Part shown: positions 7,522 through 15,588 of the stretch, piece after piece
Layout: the number at the start of each line of letters is the position of its first letter
Position numbering within the stretch: the first letter of the stretch is position 1
Origin: Lachnospiraceae bacterium
Lineage (GTDB): Bacteria > Bacillota > Clostridia > Lachnospirales > Lachnospiraceae
Length of the DNA: 39,559 nucleotides
Reading direction: 5' to 3'
Assembly (NCBI GenBank): GCA_017544705.1
Contig: JAFYDQ010000073.1
Location: 1 to 39,559, forward strand
The notes under the pieces: generated by a model
Database searches by the model: none
The model's input: the letters and a program-made list of their open reading frames with translations, nothing else
What the model was told of the DNA's origin: nothing
Position numbers and translations under genes: made by a program

Positions 7522-9296
7522 CAACTCAGCCGGTTTGCCATATTGTAAAGGTTACAGTAAATACCGCCCTTCTCCATCAATTCCGTATGGGTACCGCTTT
7601 CCGCGATTCCCTCTTCCGTTAAGACCATGATCCGGTCGGCATTCCGGATCGTCGATAATCTGTGGGCGACCGTCAGCGTGGTCCGGCCCTCTGCCAGCCG
7701 GTTTAAGGATTCCGCCACCAGAAACTCGCTTTCATTATCCAGCGCCGAAGTTGCCTCATCCAAAATCAAGATCGGCGGATTCTTTAGGAAAACACGCGCG
7801 ATGCTGATCCGCTGCTTCTGTCCGCCGGACAGCTTCACGCCGCGCTCCCCGATATAGGTATCATACCCGTCGCGCAACTGTCTGATAAAATCATCGGCCC
7901 CGGCAAGTTTTGCAGCCTCCATGACTTCTTCCCTGGAAGCCCCGGGGCGGCCGTATACGATGTTTTCCATGACGGTACCGGAAAACAGATAGACATCCTG
8001 CTGCACGATCCCGATGCACTCCCTAAGGCTTTTCAAAGTATAGTGCTTGATATCGTTGCCGTCGAGTGTGATTTTGCCGCTTGAAATATCATAAAATCTG
8101 GGGATCAGGTTGCAGAGCGTGGTCTTTCCGCCGCCGGACGGCCCGACAAAAGCCACCTTCTCCCCGGCACGAATGGTCAGGTTTAAATGCTTGAACACCT
8201 GGTTATGATCGTCCGGATATTCGAAGCTGACATCTTCAAACACGATGTCACCCTTCGGATCCCGAATGTCCACAGCTCCCGGCTCATCGAAGATCTCGAT
8301 GTCCGCATCCATGATCTGAAGAAAACGGTCGATCCCGGTCATGCCGCGCTGGAACTGTTCCGCAAATTCAATGATCCGACGGATCGTCGCGATCAGCGTC
8401 GTGATATACAGAAGATAAGCCACCAGATCGCCCGCCTCGATCATGCCCTGCTGCAGGAAGATCCCGCCGATCAGGAGCACCGTCACATACATGGCGGCGT
8501 CAAAGATCTTCATGGTCGTATGGAACCAGGCCATCAGGGCGTAGAATTCCTTCTTTAAGTCAAAAAAACGCACGTTATTGACATCGAATTTCTCTTCTTC
8601 CAGCGTTTCATTTGTAAATGCTTTGACCACCCGGTGTCCGAGCAGGGAATCTTCGATCGAAGCATTCAGTTCCCCGATCTGCACGCGCTGGCTGCGCTGC
8701 ACCCTGCGAAGTTTTGAATTCACCCTGATGCAGACAATGAGCATTAGCGGAATGAACAGGAAGACGATCAATGTCAGCGGTACGTTGACCGTAAGCAAAA
8801 TCACAAAAGAGAGGACGATCTTAATAAACGCAATGAAGAATTCCTCCGGACAGTGATGCGCGAATTCCGTGACGTCAAAAAGGTCATTCGTGATCCGGCC
8901 CATGATCTGGCCGATCTTCGTATTATTGAAATAAGTATCAGACAAGCGCTGCAGATGCGCATAGGCATCCCTTCGCATATCCGTTTCGATGTGCGTTCCC
9001 ATGACATGCCCGGTGTTGGTCATGTAATACCCTGCAAAGCAGTCAATGACGCGAAGCAGCAGGTAAAGACCGCCAAGCTTTAAGATGAGACCCATCGAAA
9101 GAGTGCCGGCGGCATCCCCCAGCGCAACATTGGTGATGTAGCGCATGATCATCGGCAGTGCCAGATCGCATCCCGTCGTCATGGCAGCGCAGGAAAGATC
9201 TGCAATCAAAGTCCATTTGTACTTCCAAAGGTACGGGGAAAACCGCGCGATCAGCTCTTTTGAACTGTATTCTTTTTTGTCGGCAGTATTTGACAT
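7521..9296 (-). CDS. ABC exporter, fused permease and ATPase (multidrug/lipid type)
   Basis: 591 residues. An N-terminal six-helix exporter membrane domain (about 20-315) is followed by an ATPase domain with Walker A GPSGGGKTT, signature LSGGQKQR, Walker B ILILDEATSALD and the switch His in TVAHRLS. It is a half-transporter, so it works as a dimer; no second half is adjacent, suggesting a homodimer. The ATG at 9296 has GGGAG 9 nt upstream; the frame is open for 27 more codons upstream without support. The gene is preceded by a long leader with a consensus promoter and a terminator, pointing to conditional expression. The substrate is unknown; drugs, peptides or lipids are typical of the family. 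Confidence 0.92.
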   Translation of the reverse strand: MSNTADKKEYSSKELIARFSPYLWKYKWTLIADLSCAAMTTGCDLALPMIMRYITNVALGDAAGTLSMGLILKLGGLYLLLRVIDCFAGYYMTNTGHVMGTHIETDMRRDAYAHLQRLSDTYFNNTKIGQIMGRITNDLFDVTEFAHHCPEEFFIAFIKIVLSFVILLTVNVPLTLIVFLFIPLMLIVCIRVNSKLRRVQRSQRVQIGELNASIEDSLLGHRVVKAFTNETLEEEKFDVNNVRFFDLKKEFYALMAWFHTTMKIFDAAMYVTVLLIGGIFLQQGMIEAGDLVAYLLYITTLIATIRRIIEFAEQFQRGMTGIDRFLQIMDADIEIFDEPGAVDIRDPKGDIVFEDVSFEYPDDHNQVFKHLNLTIRAGEKVAFVGPSGGGKTTLCNLIPRFYDISSGKITLDGNDIKHYTLKSLRECIGIVQQDVYLFSGTVMENIVYGRPGASREEVMEAAKLAGADDFIRQLRDGYDTYIGERGVKLSGGQKQRISIARVFLKNPPILILDEATSALDNESEFLVAESLNRLAEGRTTLTVAHRLSTIRNADRIMVLTEEGIAESGTHTELMEKGGIYCNLYNMANRLS

Positions 9297-9350
9297 AGCG
9301 TCGCACTCCCTCAGATAAATATCGAATATTTTATCACATTTGATGTGTCT

Positions 9351-9396
9351 GCGCAAAACAAGAGCGGATGCAACCAATTCGTTTGCACCCGCTCTC
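9351..9396 (-). terminator. Intrinsic terminator in the ABC exporter leader (candidate attenuator)
   Basis: Minus-strand stem GAGCGGGTGCAAAC / GGTTGCATCCGCTC followed by TTGTTTT. It lies about 55 bp before the exporter ATG and about 265 nt after the leader promoter, so it would stop transcription before the gene. An upstream segment at 9417-9405 (GGATGTAGAAACC) can pair with the 3' arm (GGTTGCATCC) and would break the terminator. Confidence 0.75.
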
Positions 9397-9661
9397 TAAA
9401 CTACGGTTTCTACATCCAATGGACTGTACCTCACTTTTTGTGATTAATATTGTAGTTCCTATTCAATTGTGTTCCCGTAACCTCCGATGACCATTCCATA
9501 CTATATCCGTTTCTTACAGTACCCGCTTCTCATCGCGTTGATTCATCTTCTTGTTACGTCTATTCTGTCAAAAACTAAATTTTCGGTGGACTGTACCTCC
9601 TTTACTTAGTATGACATCTTGGAACTAGGTTTCCTTCTTTCTTCCTCTTCTCTTTTGGTAT
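9351..9661 (-). ncRNA. Leader RNA of the ABC exporter, or a free small RNA
   Basis: A predicted transcript of about 310 nt from the promoter at 9696-9668 to the terminator at 9351. It has no open frame longer than 22 codons. Two perfect 13-nt repeats GAGGTACAGTCCA (9599-9587 and 9432-9420 on the minus strand) mark both ends of the interior; the first is part of AAAGGAGGT, a perfect anti-16S match with no start codon behind it. Two tiny frames exist (MNQRDEKRVL at 9546-9514 and a 22-codon frame at 9499-9431), both with poor ribosome sites. It does not look to me like 6S, RNase P, tmRNA or a riboswitch class I can recall. The stretch from 9297 to 9869 holds no real gene. Confidence 0.55.
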
Positions 9662-9667
9662 GTACTG

Positions 9668-9696
9668 ATTATAATCCCGCCATTTTAAATTGTCAA
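9668..9696 (-). promoter_or_regulatory. Consensus sigma-A promoter of the ABC exporter leader
   Basis: On the minus strand TTGACA (9696-9691), exactly 17 bp, TATAAT (9673-9668): a perfect housekeeping promoter, the strongest in the window. Such a strong promoter 370 bp before the gene with a terminator in between fits attenuation control. Confidence 0.88.
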
Positions 9697-9797
9697 TACT
9701 TTTTTCAAAAAATATTTTTATTTACTAAAAATTTAGGATCAATTTCCGAATATATTTGTCAATAATCGTCGAATTTTCTGAATTATTTGAATATTTT

Positions 9798-9840
9798 AAG
9801 CAGCATGACCAATTTTGCAAATTCTTGGTCGATGCTGCTT
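9798..9840 (-). terminator. Terminator of the DUF4358 lipoprotein gene
   Basis: Long stem AAGCAGCATCGACCAA / TTGGTCATGCTGCTT (one unpaired base in an arm) 30 bp after the stop at 9870. It is followed on the minus strand by TTAAAATATT, a mixed A/T tail rather than a pure T run. It also isolates the consensus promoter at 9668-9696 from upstream transcription. Confidence 0.65.
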
Positions 9841-9869
9841 AATGCCATAAAACCCTGTGTTTTTGATTT

Positions 9870-10331
9870 TTACTGATACTCGCTTAAGATCTTCTTGGCC
9901 TTGTCCGGCTCGTTGGAAACCGACAGCACGGCAAAATCACCGATCTGCTCGACCACGGCTACGTTCAGCTTATCCATTTCTTCCGGCACATAGTCCACGT
10001 AATTGGCCTTCTGCTCTTCCACGCGCGTTGCAAGCATGGCTTTGGCCTTGGCTGCATCTTCCGAAGAACCCAGCTGCAGCACCACGACCTCTTCCGCCGT
10101 CCAGCCGCTCGTCTCATAGATCGCGGCATTCTTGATGTCAAGATCCGCAAGATTTAAGATCATTCCCGCCGTATCCAGATCCATTTTGCCAAGTTCGTCC
10201 TGATACGTGATCTCCGAGAGCAGGCGGTTTGCCACCTCGTCAACGTTCATTTCCTTCTTGCCGCCGCAGCCTGCAAGCATGCCCATCACGGCAAGCCCCG
10301 CTGCAACAAGTGCGATTACCCTTTTTTTCAT
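9870..10331 (-). CDS. DUF4358-type lipoprotein
   Basis: 153 residues. Lipoprotein signal with lipobox LAGCG at about residue 20, then a small globular domain (NVDEVANRLLSEITYQDEL... to KAKKILSEYQ) that resembles the DUF4358 family of Firmicute lipoproteins. No catalytic residues are evident. RBS GAGGAG precedes the ATG. It is the last gene of the MBOAT / DHHW / SGNH cluster, 44 bp after the SGNH gene, and is followed by a strong hairpin. Its place suggests it serves the same surface-modification machinery; this is inference from context only. Confidence 0.75.
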   Translation of the reverse strand: MKKRVIALVAAGLAVMGMLAGCGGKKEMNVDEVANRLLSEITYQDELGKMDLDTAGMILNLADLDIKNAAIYETSGWTAEEVVVLQLGSSEDAAKAKAMLATRVEEQKANYVDYVPEEMDKLNVAVVEQIGDFAVLSVSNEPDKAKKILSEYQ

Positions 10332-10375
10332 GTCATAACTCCTCTCATTTTATAAAACCGCGAATGCGCCGCACA

Positions 10376-11545
10376 TCAGAAAATGACCGCGTGCGTTCGC
10401 AGGTATTCCTTCCAAAGCTCCATATACCCGGCTTTCAGATGGATCCCGTCACCCGCCATCTCAGGCATCAGGCTGCCGTCCGGCAGCGATACCACCGGTT
10501 TGATATCGATATAATAACATTTATGCTCCTCGGCGTACTGTCTGAGTGCCTCATTGCGGGCATTGATGTTCTCGTTGCTGTGGGTGTGGTCGGTTTGTGA
10601 TTTTGCCGCCGTGACCGGCAAAATCGCGTGCGTATAGATAATGGCCCGCGGCTCCATTTCGCGAAGCTTTGTCACAAATTCGTCATAGGTCTGCATGAAC
10701 GCGGCATCGCTTCCGCCAAGCTCATTCAAGCCCACCTTGATATAGATCTTCGTGAACTGGTCGTAGGGAAGCGCGTCAAAGATCGGCACCTTTCCGTTCG
10801 CTGTCTGCACGACCGGCATCGTCTCATAGCGGAACAGCGAGAAAGAAGTCACCGCATAAAACGTCGCGTTGTTCAGTCCCGAATAGAGCCCGAAACCGAG
10901 CATTCTGGAATCGCCGATAAACAGCGCATCGTCAAAATAGCTCAGGTCCACGGTCGAGAACGGCAACGGATAATTGGCGTTCGGATCGGTCACAACCGTT
11001 GTGGTCGGACCGGAAGATCCGTCTGTTGCGGGCTTATAAACGATGATGTCATTCGTTCCCGCATTGATGATATCACCGACGCCGGCAATATCAGCCGAAG
11101 CGACCAGTTCCGTCTCTTCGGGAACCTCTTCCGCCTCTTCGCTCTGCTCGGAAGCCTGTTCGAGATCCGCGGTCACCTTTGCCTGCGCCGCCGCGTAGAT
11201 CGCCTCGTACTCTTCCTTTGCAGCCTCAACCGCCGCATCCACATCACTGCCGTCAACTGCCGCGATGAGATCCTTCGGCTTTTTCTCAAGATCCACGAGT
11301 GCCAGCGCGATCCCCGTACCCACGGCGATCACCACCGTTAAAACAAGTGCCATCACGATCGCAAAAACGCGAAGCCCCCGGTGCGCACCTCTGTCATCCA
11401 CATCCAGCCAGACCGGTTCCTGCATGATCGTCTCCGGGATCGGATTTTCCCCGACCTTTCCCGATTCTTCCTGCGAAAAATAACCGGTATTCGAAGGCTC
11501 CTGCCACTCTTCATTCAGTTTATTCTTACGATTTCTTCTGCTCAT
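10376..11545 (-). CDS. Membrane-anchored SGNH/GDSL hydrolase, putative O-acyl transferase or esterase
   Basis: 389 residues. A short cytoplasmic N-terminus, one membrane helix (about 58-82), an Ala/Glu-rich coiled linker (about 85-150), then an extracellular SGNH domain. Block I is FIGDSRMLGFGL (Ser213), the Asn block is KVGLNELGG, and block V is GDGIHLKAGY (Asp366, His369), so the catalytic triad is complete. With the neighbouring MBOAT and DHHW genes this matches two- and three-part systems that move acyl groups across the membrane and onto surface polymers. Here the SGNH protein would carry out the outer transfer. The start ATG has only a modest AGAAGATG site. Confidence 0.85.
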   Translation of the reverse strand: MSRRNRKNKLNEEWQEPSNTGYFSQEESGKVGENPIPETIMQEPVWLDVDDRGAHRGLRVFAIVMALVLTVVIAVGTGIALALVDLEKKPKDLIAAVDGSDVDAAVEAAKEEYEAIYAAAQAKVTADLEQASEQSEEAEEVPEETELVASADIAGVGDIINAGTNDIIVYKPATDGSSGPTTTVVTDPNANYPLPFSTVDLSYFDDALFIGDSRMLGFGLYSGLNNATFYAVTSFSLFRYETMPVVQTANGKVPIFDALPYDQFTKIYIKVGLNELGGSDAAFMQTYDEFVTKLREMEPRAIIYTHAILPVTAAKSQTDHTHSNENINARNEALRQYAEEHKCYYIDIKPVVSLPDGSLMPEMAGDGIHLKAGYMELWKEYLRTHAVIF

Positions 11546-11570
11546 ACATTAACATCTTCTGACTTTTGTC

Positions 11571-12764
11571 TCAGCTTGTCAACCTGTAAAAATGATTATC
11601 CTCATTAAGGAAAGAAAAATTGTAAAGCAGCAAAATATCCGCATTAGGATCGCTCCCAAGAAGCGCGGAAACGCTTTCATTATAATAGCGCAGATCCACG
11701 ATCGTGATCTCATCATACTGATAAGTCAGAAACGGGATCAGGCAGTTTGCATAGGAATCCTTGAAGACGATCAGATGCCGTCCGTTTCCAGCATTTTGCG
11801 CACTGACCCGGCAGATCTCGTCATTTCCGTAAAGGAACATCGCATACTTGTCATAGATCTGCAGCTTATCCAGGTCGTAGAGCGAATCAAACGTTCCGTC
11901 AGACCGCACGAATTCCGTGACCGGCACGTCGTACCAGGTCAGTGTGTCAGGCGAGAGATTTCCGCCCTTAAACTTGGCATACATCGTTCCGTAAAAATCA
12001 TCCGCCTCGTGTTTTGTAAGCTTTGAAAGTTCCACCGGCGAAGGCAGCGCATGCCCTGCACCGTTCAACTCATCCCGCCCGCTGTTTGCGCCATTCACCG
12101 CGTCCAGCATCCCGACGATCTCGCCGTAGGCAAGATATGCGGCATCTGTCGTCCAATGATGGTCGGTCCGGTAGTAGAGCTGCATATCCGGCTTCCGCTT
12201 CGCTTCCGTAAGAAGCGGCGTGACAAGATCCACGGAATTTCCATAAGGAAGCGCTTCAATCTTTTCGGCAAAATCAGCAAGCGCCACACTCTGGTCTGCC
12301 TCGGGGCAGCCTTTTGGCACATAGTCTTTCAGGATCTCCGTCGCATTCGGCGCGATCGCGACAACCACCGGACGGTCGGCTTCTTTAACAAAGTTTAAAA
12401 CCGCCGTTTCATTCTTATTCAGCTGCGCGCTGACGCCATAGCATTTGTCAAACAGATAGCCGTCTTTTCCAAGCACGATGTCATTGTTCTCACGGCTGAA
12501 AGTCAGGCGGTTCAAGAAAGCCTTGCACTCCACAAGTCCTTCGCGAAATGGCAGCTGCTCCGTGGTATACGTCTCAAAGCGGTCCATGAACGTGCCGCTC
12601 TTCAGGCCGTCCCATGTAAGCGCCGGCCGCGTCTGCAGGGTACGGTTCTCCCGCTGCGAAAAATCCCGCTGCGGCAGCACAAGATACAGCACAAGCATGG
12701 CAAGCAACGTCCCGCCAAACAAAACAGGCAATACATATGTAATTGTCGGATTTTTCTTGTCCAT
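11571..12764 (-). CDS. DHHW-motif protein (AlgX/AlgJ-like SGNH family)
   Basis: 397 residues with one N-terminal membrane helix (about 8-30); the rest is extracellular. The signature RTDHHWT (D201, H202, H203, W204) and the later IVFKDSYANCL (Asp336, Ser337) are the conserved acid/His and serine blocks of the AlgX/AlgJ-like O-acetyltransferase fold. It lies in one operon with the MBOAT (upstream) and SGNH (downstream) genes. The ATG at 12764 is chosen because AAAAAAGGG stands about 7 nt before it. An in-frame GTG at 12803 touches the MBOAT stop and has no ribosome site. Confidence 0.83.
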   Translation of the reverse strand: MDKKNPTITYVLPVLFGGTLLAMLVLYLVLPQRDFSQRENRTLQTRPALTWDGLKSGTFMDRFETYTTEQLPFREGLVECKAFLNRLTFSRENNDIVLGKDGYLFDKCYGVSAQLNKNETAVLNFVKEADRPVVVAIAPNATEILKDYVPKGCPEADQSVALADFAEKIEALPYGNSVDLVTPLLTEAKRKPDMQLYYRTDHHWTTDAAYLAYGEIVGMLDAVNGANSGRDELNGAGHALPSPVELSKLTKHEADDFYGTMYAKFKGGNLSPDTLTWYDVPVTEFVRSDGTFDSLYDLDKLQIYDKYAMFLYGNDEICRVSAQNAGNGRHLIVFKDSYANCLIPFLTYQYDEITIVDLRYYNESVSALLGSDPNADILLLYNFSFLNEDNHFYRLTS

Positions 12765-12803
12765 GTTGTACCCTTTTTTGCGATGCTGATTCGCATCGCT
12801 CAC

Positions 12804-14174
12804 TCAGAACCGGAAGTATAAAAACGGATTATATCCCGCATCCGCCAGGTAGGCGACGGACGCAAACAGGATCAGCATGCTCACGATGATGCCGGGCACC
12901 CTCATCCTGAACTTCTCGTAAAGGCCGGATAAAACGGGCGTTGAAAGCACGCAGCCGACAAGTAAGATCACGCCGTAATTCTGCAGATAGTAAAGCGCAT
13001 CGGCACCGGCCGTAAACGAAAACAACCGTTGAAAGAACACGCCGATCTCGGAAAAATCGGTGATCGCAAAGATCATCCAGCTCATGCCAATAAGCAGCTT
13101 TGCATATACATGCGAGAACACGGGGTGCCGCTCCAGAAAGTCCGTTAAGAACAGCTTCTCGACTGCAAGTACCACAAAGAAAAACAGGCCCCAGCAGACA
13201 AAATTCCAGGAAGCGCCGTGCCAGAAACCGGTTAAGGCCCAGACCAGAAAGAGGTTTACATAAGTCCGAACATTGCCCTTCCGGTTCCCGCCAAGCGGAA
13301 TATAAACATATTCCCGGAACCACCCGGATAAGGTCATATGCCATCTTCTCCAGAACTCCGTGATGCTTCTCGACATGTAGGGATGATTAAAGTTTTTCGG
13401 GAACGTAAACCCGAGCATCTTTCCAAGGCCGATCGCCATGAGCGAATAGCCGTTAAAATCAAAATAGATCTGCAGCGTGAAACTGAGCATCGCAAGCCAG
13501 GCCAACGGCATGGACAGATTCGCATACCCGATCTTTCCGGCTTCCGTCCAAAGCGCGCCGACATTGTTGGCGATCAGCACCTTCGAGCCAAGCCCCAGGA
13601 TAAAGATTGAGACCCCGTCTCCAATATCCGCCAGATAAACGCGACGCTCATGCAGCGCATCCGCCACATCCGCATACACCACGATCGGCCCCGCGATCAG
13701 CTGCGGGAACATGCATAGATAGGTTCCAAGCGTTAAGATCGAACGCTCGGACTTGACTTTGCCCCAATATACATCGATCACATAGGAAGCAATCTGAAAG
13801 GTGTAAAAACTGATGCCAAGCGGCAGGGTGACGGCCACTTCCGACAGGGACAGGCCCGGAATGTGATTGAGATTCCCGATAAAGAAATTGATATACTTAA
13901 AGAACAGCAGCATACCAAAATCAAAGACCAGCGCTAAGATCAGGAAAACCTTTCTTGGCACAGGTCTTTGGAAATGTCCGATCAAACGTCCCGCAAAGTA
14001 ATTCACGCAAATGGACAGGATCAACAGGATCAGGAATTTCGGTTCCCCCCATCCGTAGAATACGATCGAGCCCGCAAAAAGCACGATATTGCGAAACCGC
14101 GCCGGGCACACGTAGTACAGGATAAAAAAGATCGGAAGAAACCAGAATATGAAGAGTAGTGAACTAAATATCAT
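12804..14174 (-). CDS. MBOAT-family membrane O-acyltransferase
   Basis: 456 residues, roughly ten or more membrane helices. Family signature FWRRWHMTLSGWFREYVYIP (about 274-293) and the catalytic histidine H319 in TGFWHGASWNF are intact. Relatives include AlgI, DltB and PatA: they take an acyl group (usually acetyl) from a cytoplasmic donor and pass it through the membrane to a partner. Here the partners would be the DHHW and SGNH proteins encoded directly downstream. The acceptor polymer (exopolysaccharide, teichoic acid or peptidoglycan) cannot be read from the window. Confidence 0.9.
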   Translation of the reverse strand: MIFSSLLFIFWFLPIFFILYYVCPARFRNIVLFAGSIVFYGWGEPKFLILLILSICVNYFAGRLIGHFQRPVPRKVFLILALVFDFGMLLFFKYINFFIGNLNHIPGLSLSEVAVTLPLGISFYTFQIASYVIDVYWGKVKSERSILTLGTYLCMFPQLIAGPIVVYADVADALHERRVYLADIGDGVSIFILGLGSKVLIANNVGALWTEAGKIGYANLSMPLAWLAMLSFTLQIYFDFNGYSLMAIGLGKMLGFTFPKNFNHPYMSRSITEFWRRWHMTLSGWFREYVYIPLGGNRKGNVRTYVNLFLVWALTGFWHGASWNFVCWGLFFFVVLAVEKLFLTDFLERHPVFSHVYAKLLIGMSWMIFAITDFSEIGVFFQRLFSFTAGADALYYLQNYGVILLVGCVLSTPVLSGLYEKFRMRVPGIIVSMLILFASVAYLADAGYNPFLYFRF

Positions 14175-14204
14175 AATATCATCCGTTCAGGCGCCACTCA
14201 GGCT

Positions 14205-14225
14205 GTTGTGATCACAGATCACAAC
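14205..14225 (-). other. Perfect hairpin over the glyA stop codon
   Basis: GTTGTGATC / GATCACAAC with a 3-nt loop, overlapping the glyA TGA. No T run follows, so it may stabilise or process the mRNA between glyA and the MBOAT gene rather than terminate it. Confidence 0.45.
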
Positions 14226-15457
14226 AAAGGATATTTTGCAGTAAGCGCCGCGACGATCTCTCTTGCCTTTGCGACACCACCTTCGCCCTCATTCACAACA
14301 TAGGTGATCGCCTGTGCGACCTGGTCAAAATCATCCGTATTCAATCCTCTGGATGTCGCAGCGGGTGTCCCGAGACGCACGCCCGAAGTCACAAACGGGC
14401 TCTGGGGATCGTTCGGTACCGTGTTCTTGTTGGCCGTGATGTGCGCTGCATCCAGAAGCTTCTCCACTTCTTTGCCGGTCAGGCCCTTCTTCCGAAGATC
14501 CAGCAGCATCAGATGATTGTCCGTTCCGCCGCTCACAAGATCCATGCCGCGGTTTAACAGGCCCTTGCTCAAAGCCTGCGCATTGGCAACGATATTTCCG
14601 GCATAAGTCTTGAATTCCGGAGAAAGCGCTTCCTTAAAGCAGACCGCCTTCGCTGCGATCACATGCATCAACGGTCCGCCCTGGGTTCCCGGGAAGATCG
14701 CCTTGTTAAAGTTATATTTCTCATTGGCAGCCTGATTGCACATGATCATGCCGCCTCTGGGTCCTCTTAATGTCTTGTGGGTGGTCGTCGTTACCACATC
14801 CGCATACGGGATCGGGCTCTCGTGATAGCCGGTCACGACAAGGCCCGCGATATGCGCGATATCCACCATCAAAGCGGCACCGACCTTATCGGCGATCTCA
14901 CGGAACCGCTTAAAATCAATCTTTCTTGCATAAGCGGAAGCACCGGCAACGATCAGCTTCGGCTTGCATTCCAGCGCGATGCGCTCCACTTCGTCATAAT
15001 CGATCACACCGTTGTCATTGACGCCGTAAGGCACACAGTTAAAGTATTTCCCGGAAAGATTCACCGGTGAACCGTGCGACAAATGTCCGCCGTGGTCTAA
15101 GTTCATGCCCATAAAGGTATCGCCGGGCTCCATAATGGCAAAGAACACTGCCATGTTGGCCTGTGCGCCGGAATGCGGCTGCACGTTCACATAGTCGCAG
15201 TGGAACAGTTCTTTTGCGCGTTCTCTCGCAAGTTCCTCCACAACATCCACGCACTCACATCCGCCGTAATAGCGCTTTCCCGGATAACCTTCCGCATATT
15301 TATTGGTAAGGGGCGAACCCATCGCAGCCATGACCGCGTGGCTGACCCAGTTCTCAGACGCGATCAGCTCAATATGGCTGTTCTGCCGCTCCATTTCTGC
15401 CGTGATAGCATCCGCGATCTGCGGATCGAAAGACTTGATCTCATCAAATGAATACAT
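14219..15457 (-). CDS. glyA: Serine hydroxymethyltransferase
   Basis: 412 residues, the normal length. A PLP enzyme interconverting serine and glycine while charging tetrahydrofolate with a one-carbon unit, which feeds thymidylate and purine synthesis. Seen: the PLP lysine K228 in [16 protein letters not shown], the substrate/PLP region [11 protein letters not shown], and [10 protein letters not shown] near the C-terminus. The ATG at 15457 has AAGGAG upstream and a likely promoter lies at 15493-15522. It follows mutY by 127 bp on the same strand. Confidence 0.97.
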   Translation of the reverse strand: MYSFDEIKSFDPQIADAITAEMERQNSHIELIASENWVSHAVMAAMGSPLTNKYAEGYPGKRYYGGCECVDVVEELARERAKELFHCDYVNVQPHSGAQANMAVFFAIMEPGDTFMGMNLDHGGHLSHGSPVNLSGKYFNCVPYGVNDNGVIDYDEVERIALECKPKLIVAGASAYARKIDFKRFREIADKVGAALMVDIAHIAGLVVTGYHESPIPYADVVTTTTHKTLRGPRGGMIMCNQAANEKYNFNKAIFPGTQGGPLMHVIAAKAVCFKEALSPEFKTYAGNIVANAQALSKGLLNRGMDLVSGGTDNHLMLLDLRKKGLTGKEVEKLLDAAHITANKNTVPNDPQSPFVTSGVRLGTPAATSRGLNTDDFDQVAQAITYVVNEGEGGVAKAREIVAALTAKYPLL

Positions 15458-15492
15458 TTTGGGAATCTCCTTTATTAATATGCACCTTACAC

Positions 15493-15522
15493 ATCTTACC
15501 TATAAATATGGAGGGAAGTCAA
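15493..15522 (-). promoter_or_regulatory. Probable glyA promoter
   Basis: Minus strand TTGACT (15522-15517), 18 bp, TAAGAT (15498-15493). A good -35 with a fair -10, placed about 35 bp before glyA. Further upstream GTTCGATAC (complement of 15545-15555) vaguely recalls half a PurR box, but no second half was found. Confidence 0.5.
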
Positions 15523-15572
15523 GGAAAGCAGACCAAATAATTCTTGTATCGAACAAATTATTCTTTGCGGCT

Positions 15573-15588
15573 GAGAAAACGTTTTCAA
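15573..15588. promoter_or_regulatory. Possible cre (catabolite-response) operator
   Basis: A perfect palindrome GAAAACGTTTTC at 15575-15586, read on the minus strand as TGAAAACGTTTTCT, close to the CcpA cre consensus. It overlaps the mutY stop codon and lies about 50 bp upstream of the glyA promoter. Inference only. Confidence 0.35.

Noticed and set aside
9431..9546. Tiny frames in the exporter leader (10 and 22 codons) as separate genes
   Set aside because: Both lack a convincing ribosome site. They are kept only as possible leader peptides within the leader RNA entry.
9351..9661. 6S RNA, RNase P RNA or tmRNA as the identity of the leader transcript
   Set aside because: The 5' and 3' ends do not form the long 6S-type rod, and I see neither RNase P core motifs nor a tRNA-like end. 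A leader or an unknown RNA fits better.
9723..9756. A repeat pair resembling the LytTR-type sites (TACTAAAAATTTA and TTCCGAATATATT, 21-bp period)
   Set aside because: It lies in very AT-rich sequence, the spot 30 bp downstream reads TTGAAT rather than a good -10, and no gene follows on that strand before a terminator hairpin. Most likely chance.
12780..12799. Hairpin GCGATGC/GCATCGC between the MBOAT and DHHW genes as a terminator
   Set aside because: Short stem, no T run, and the genes on both sides are clearly one operon.
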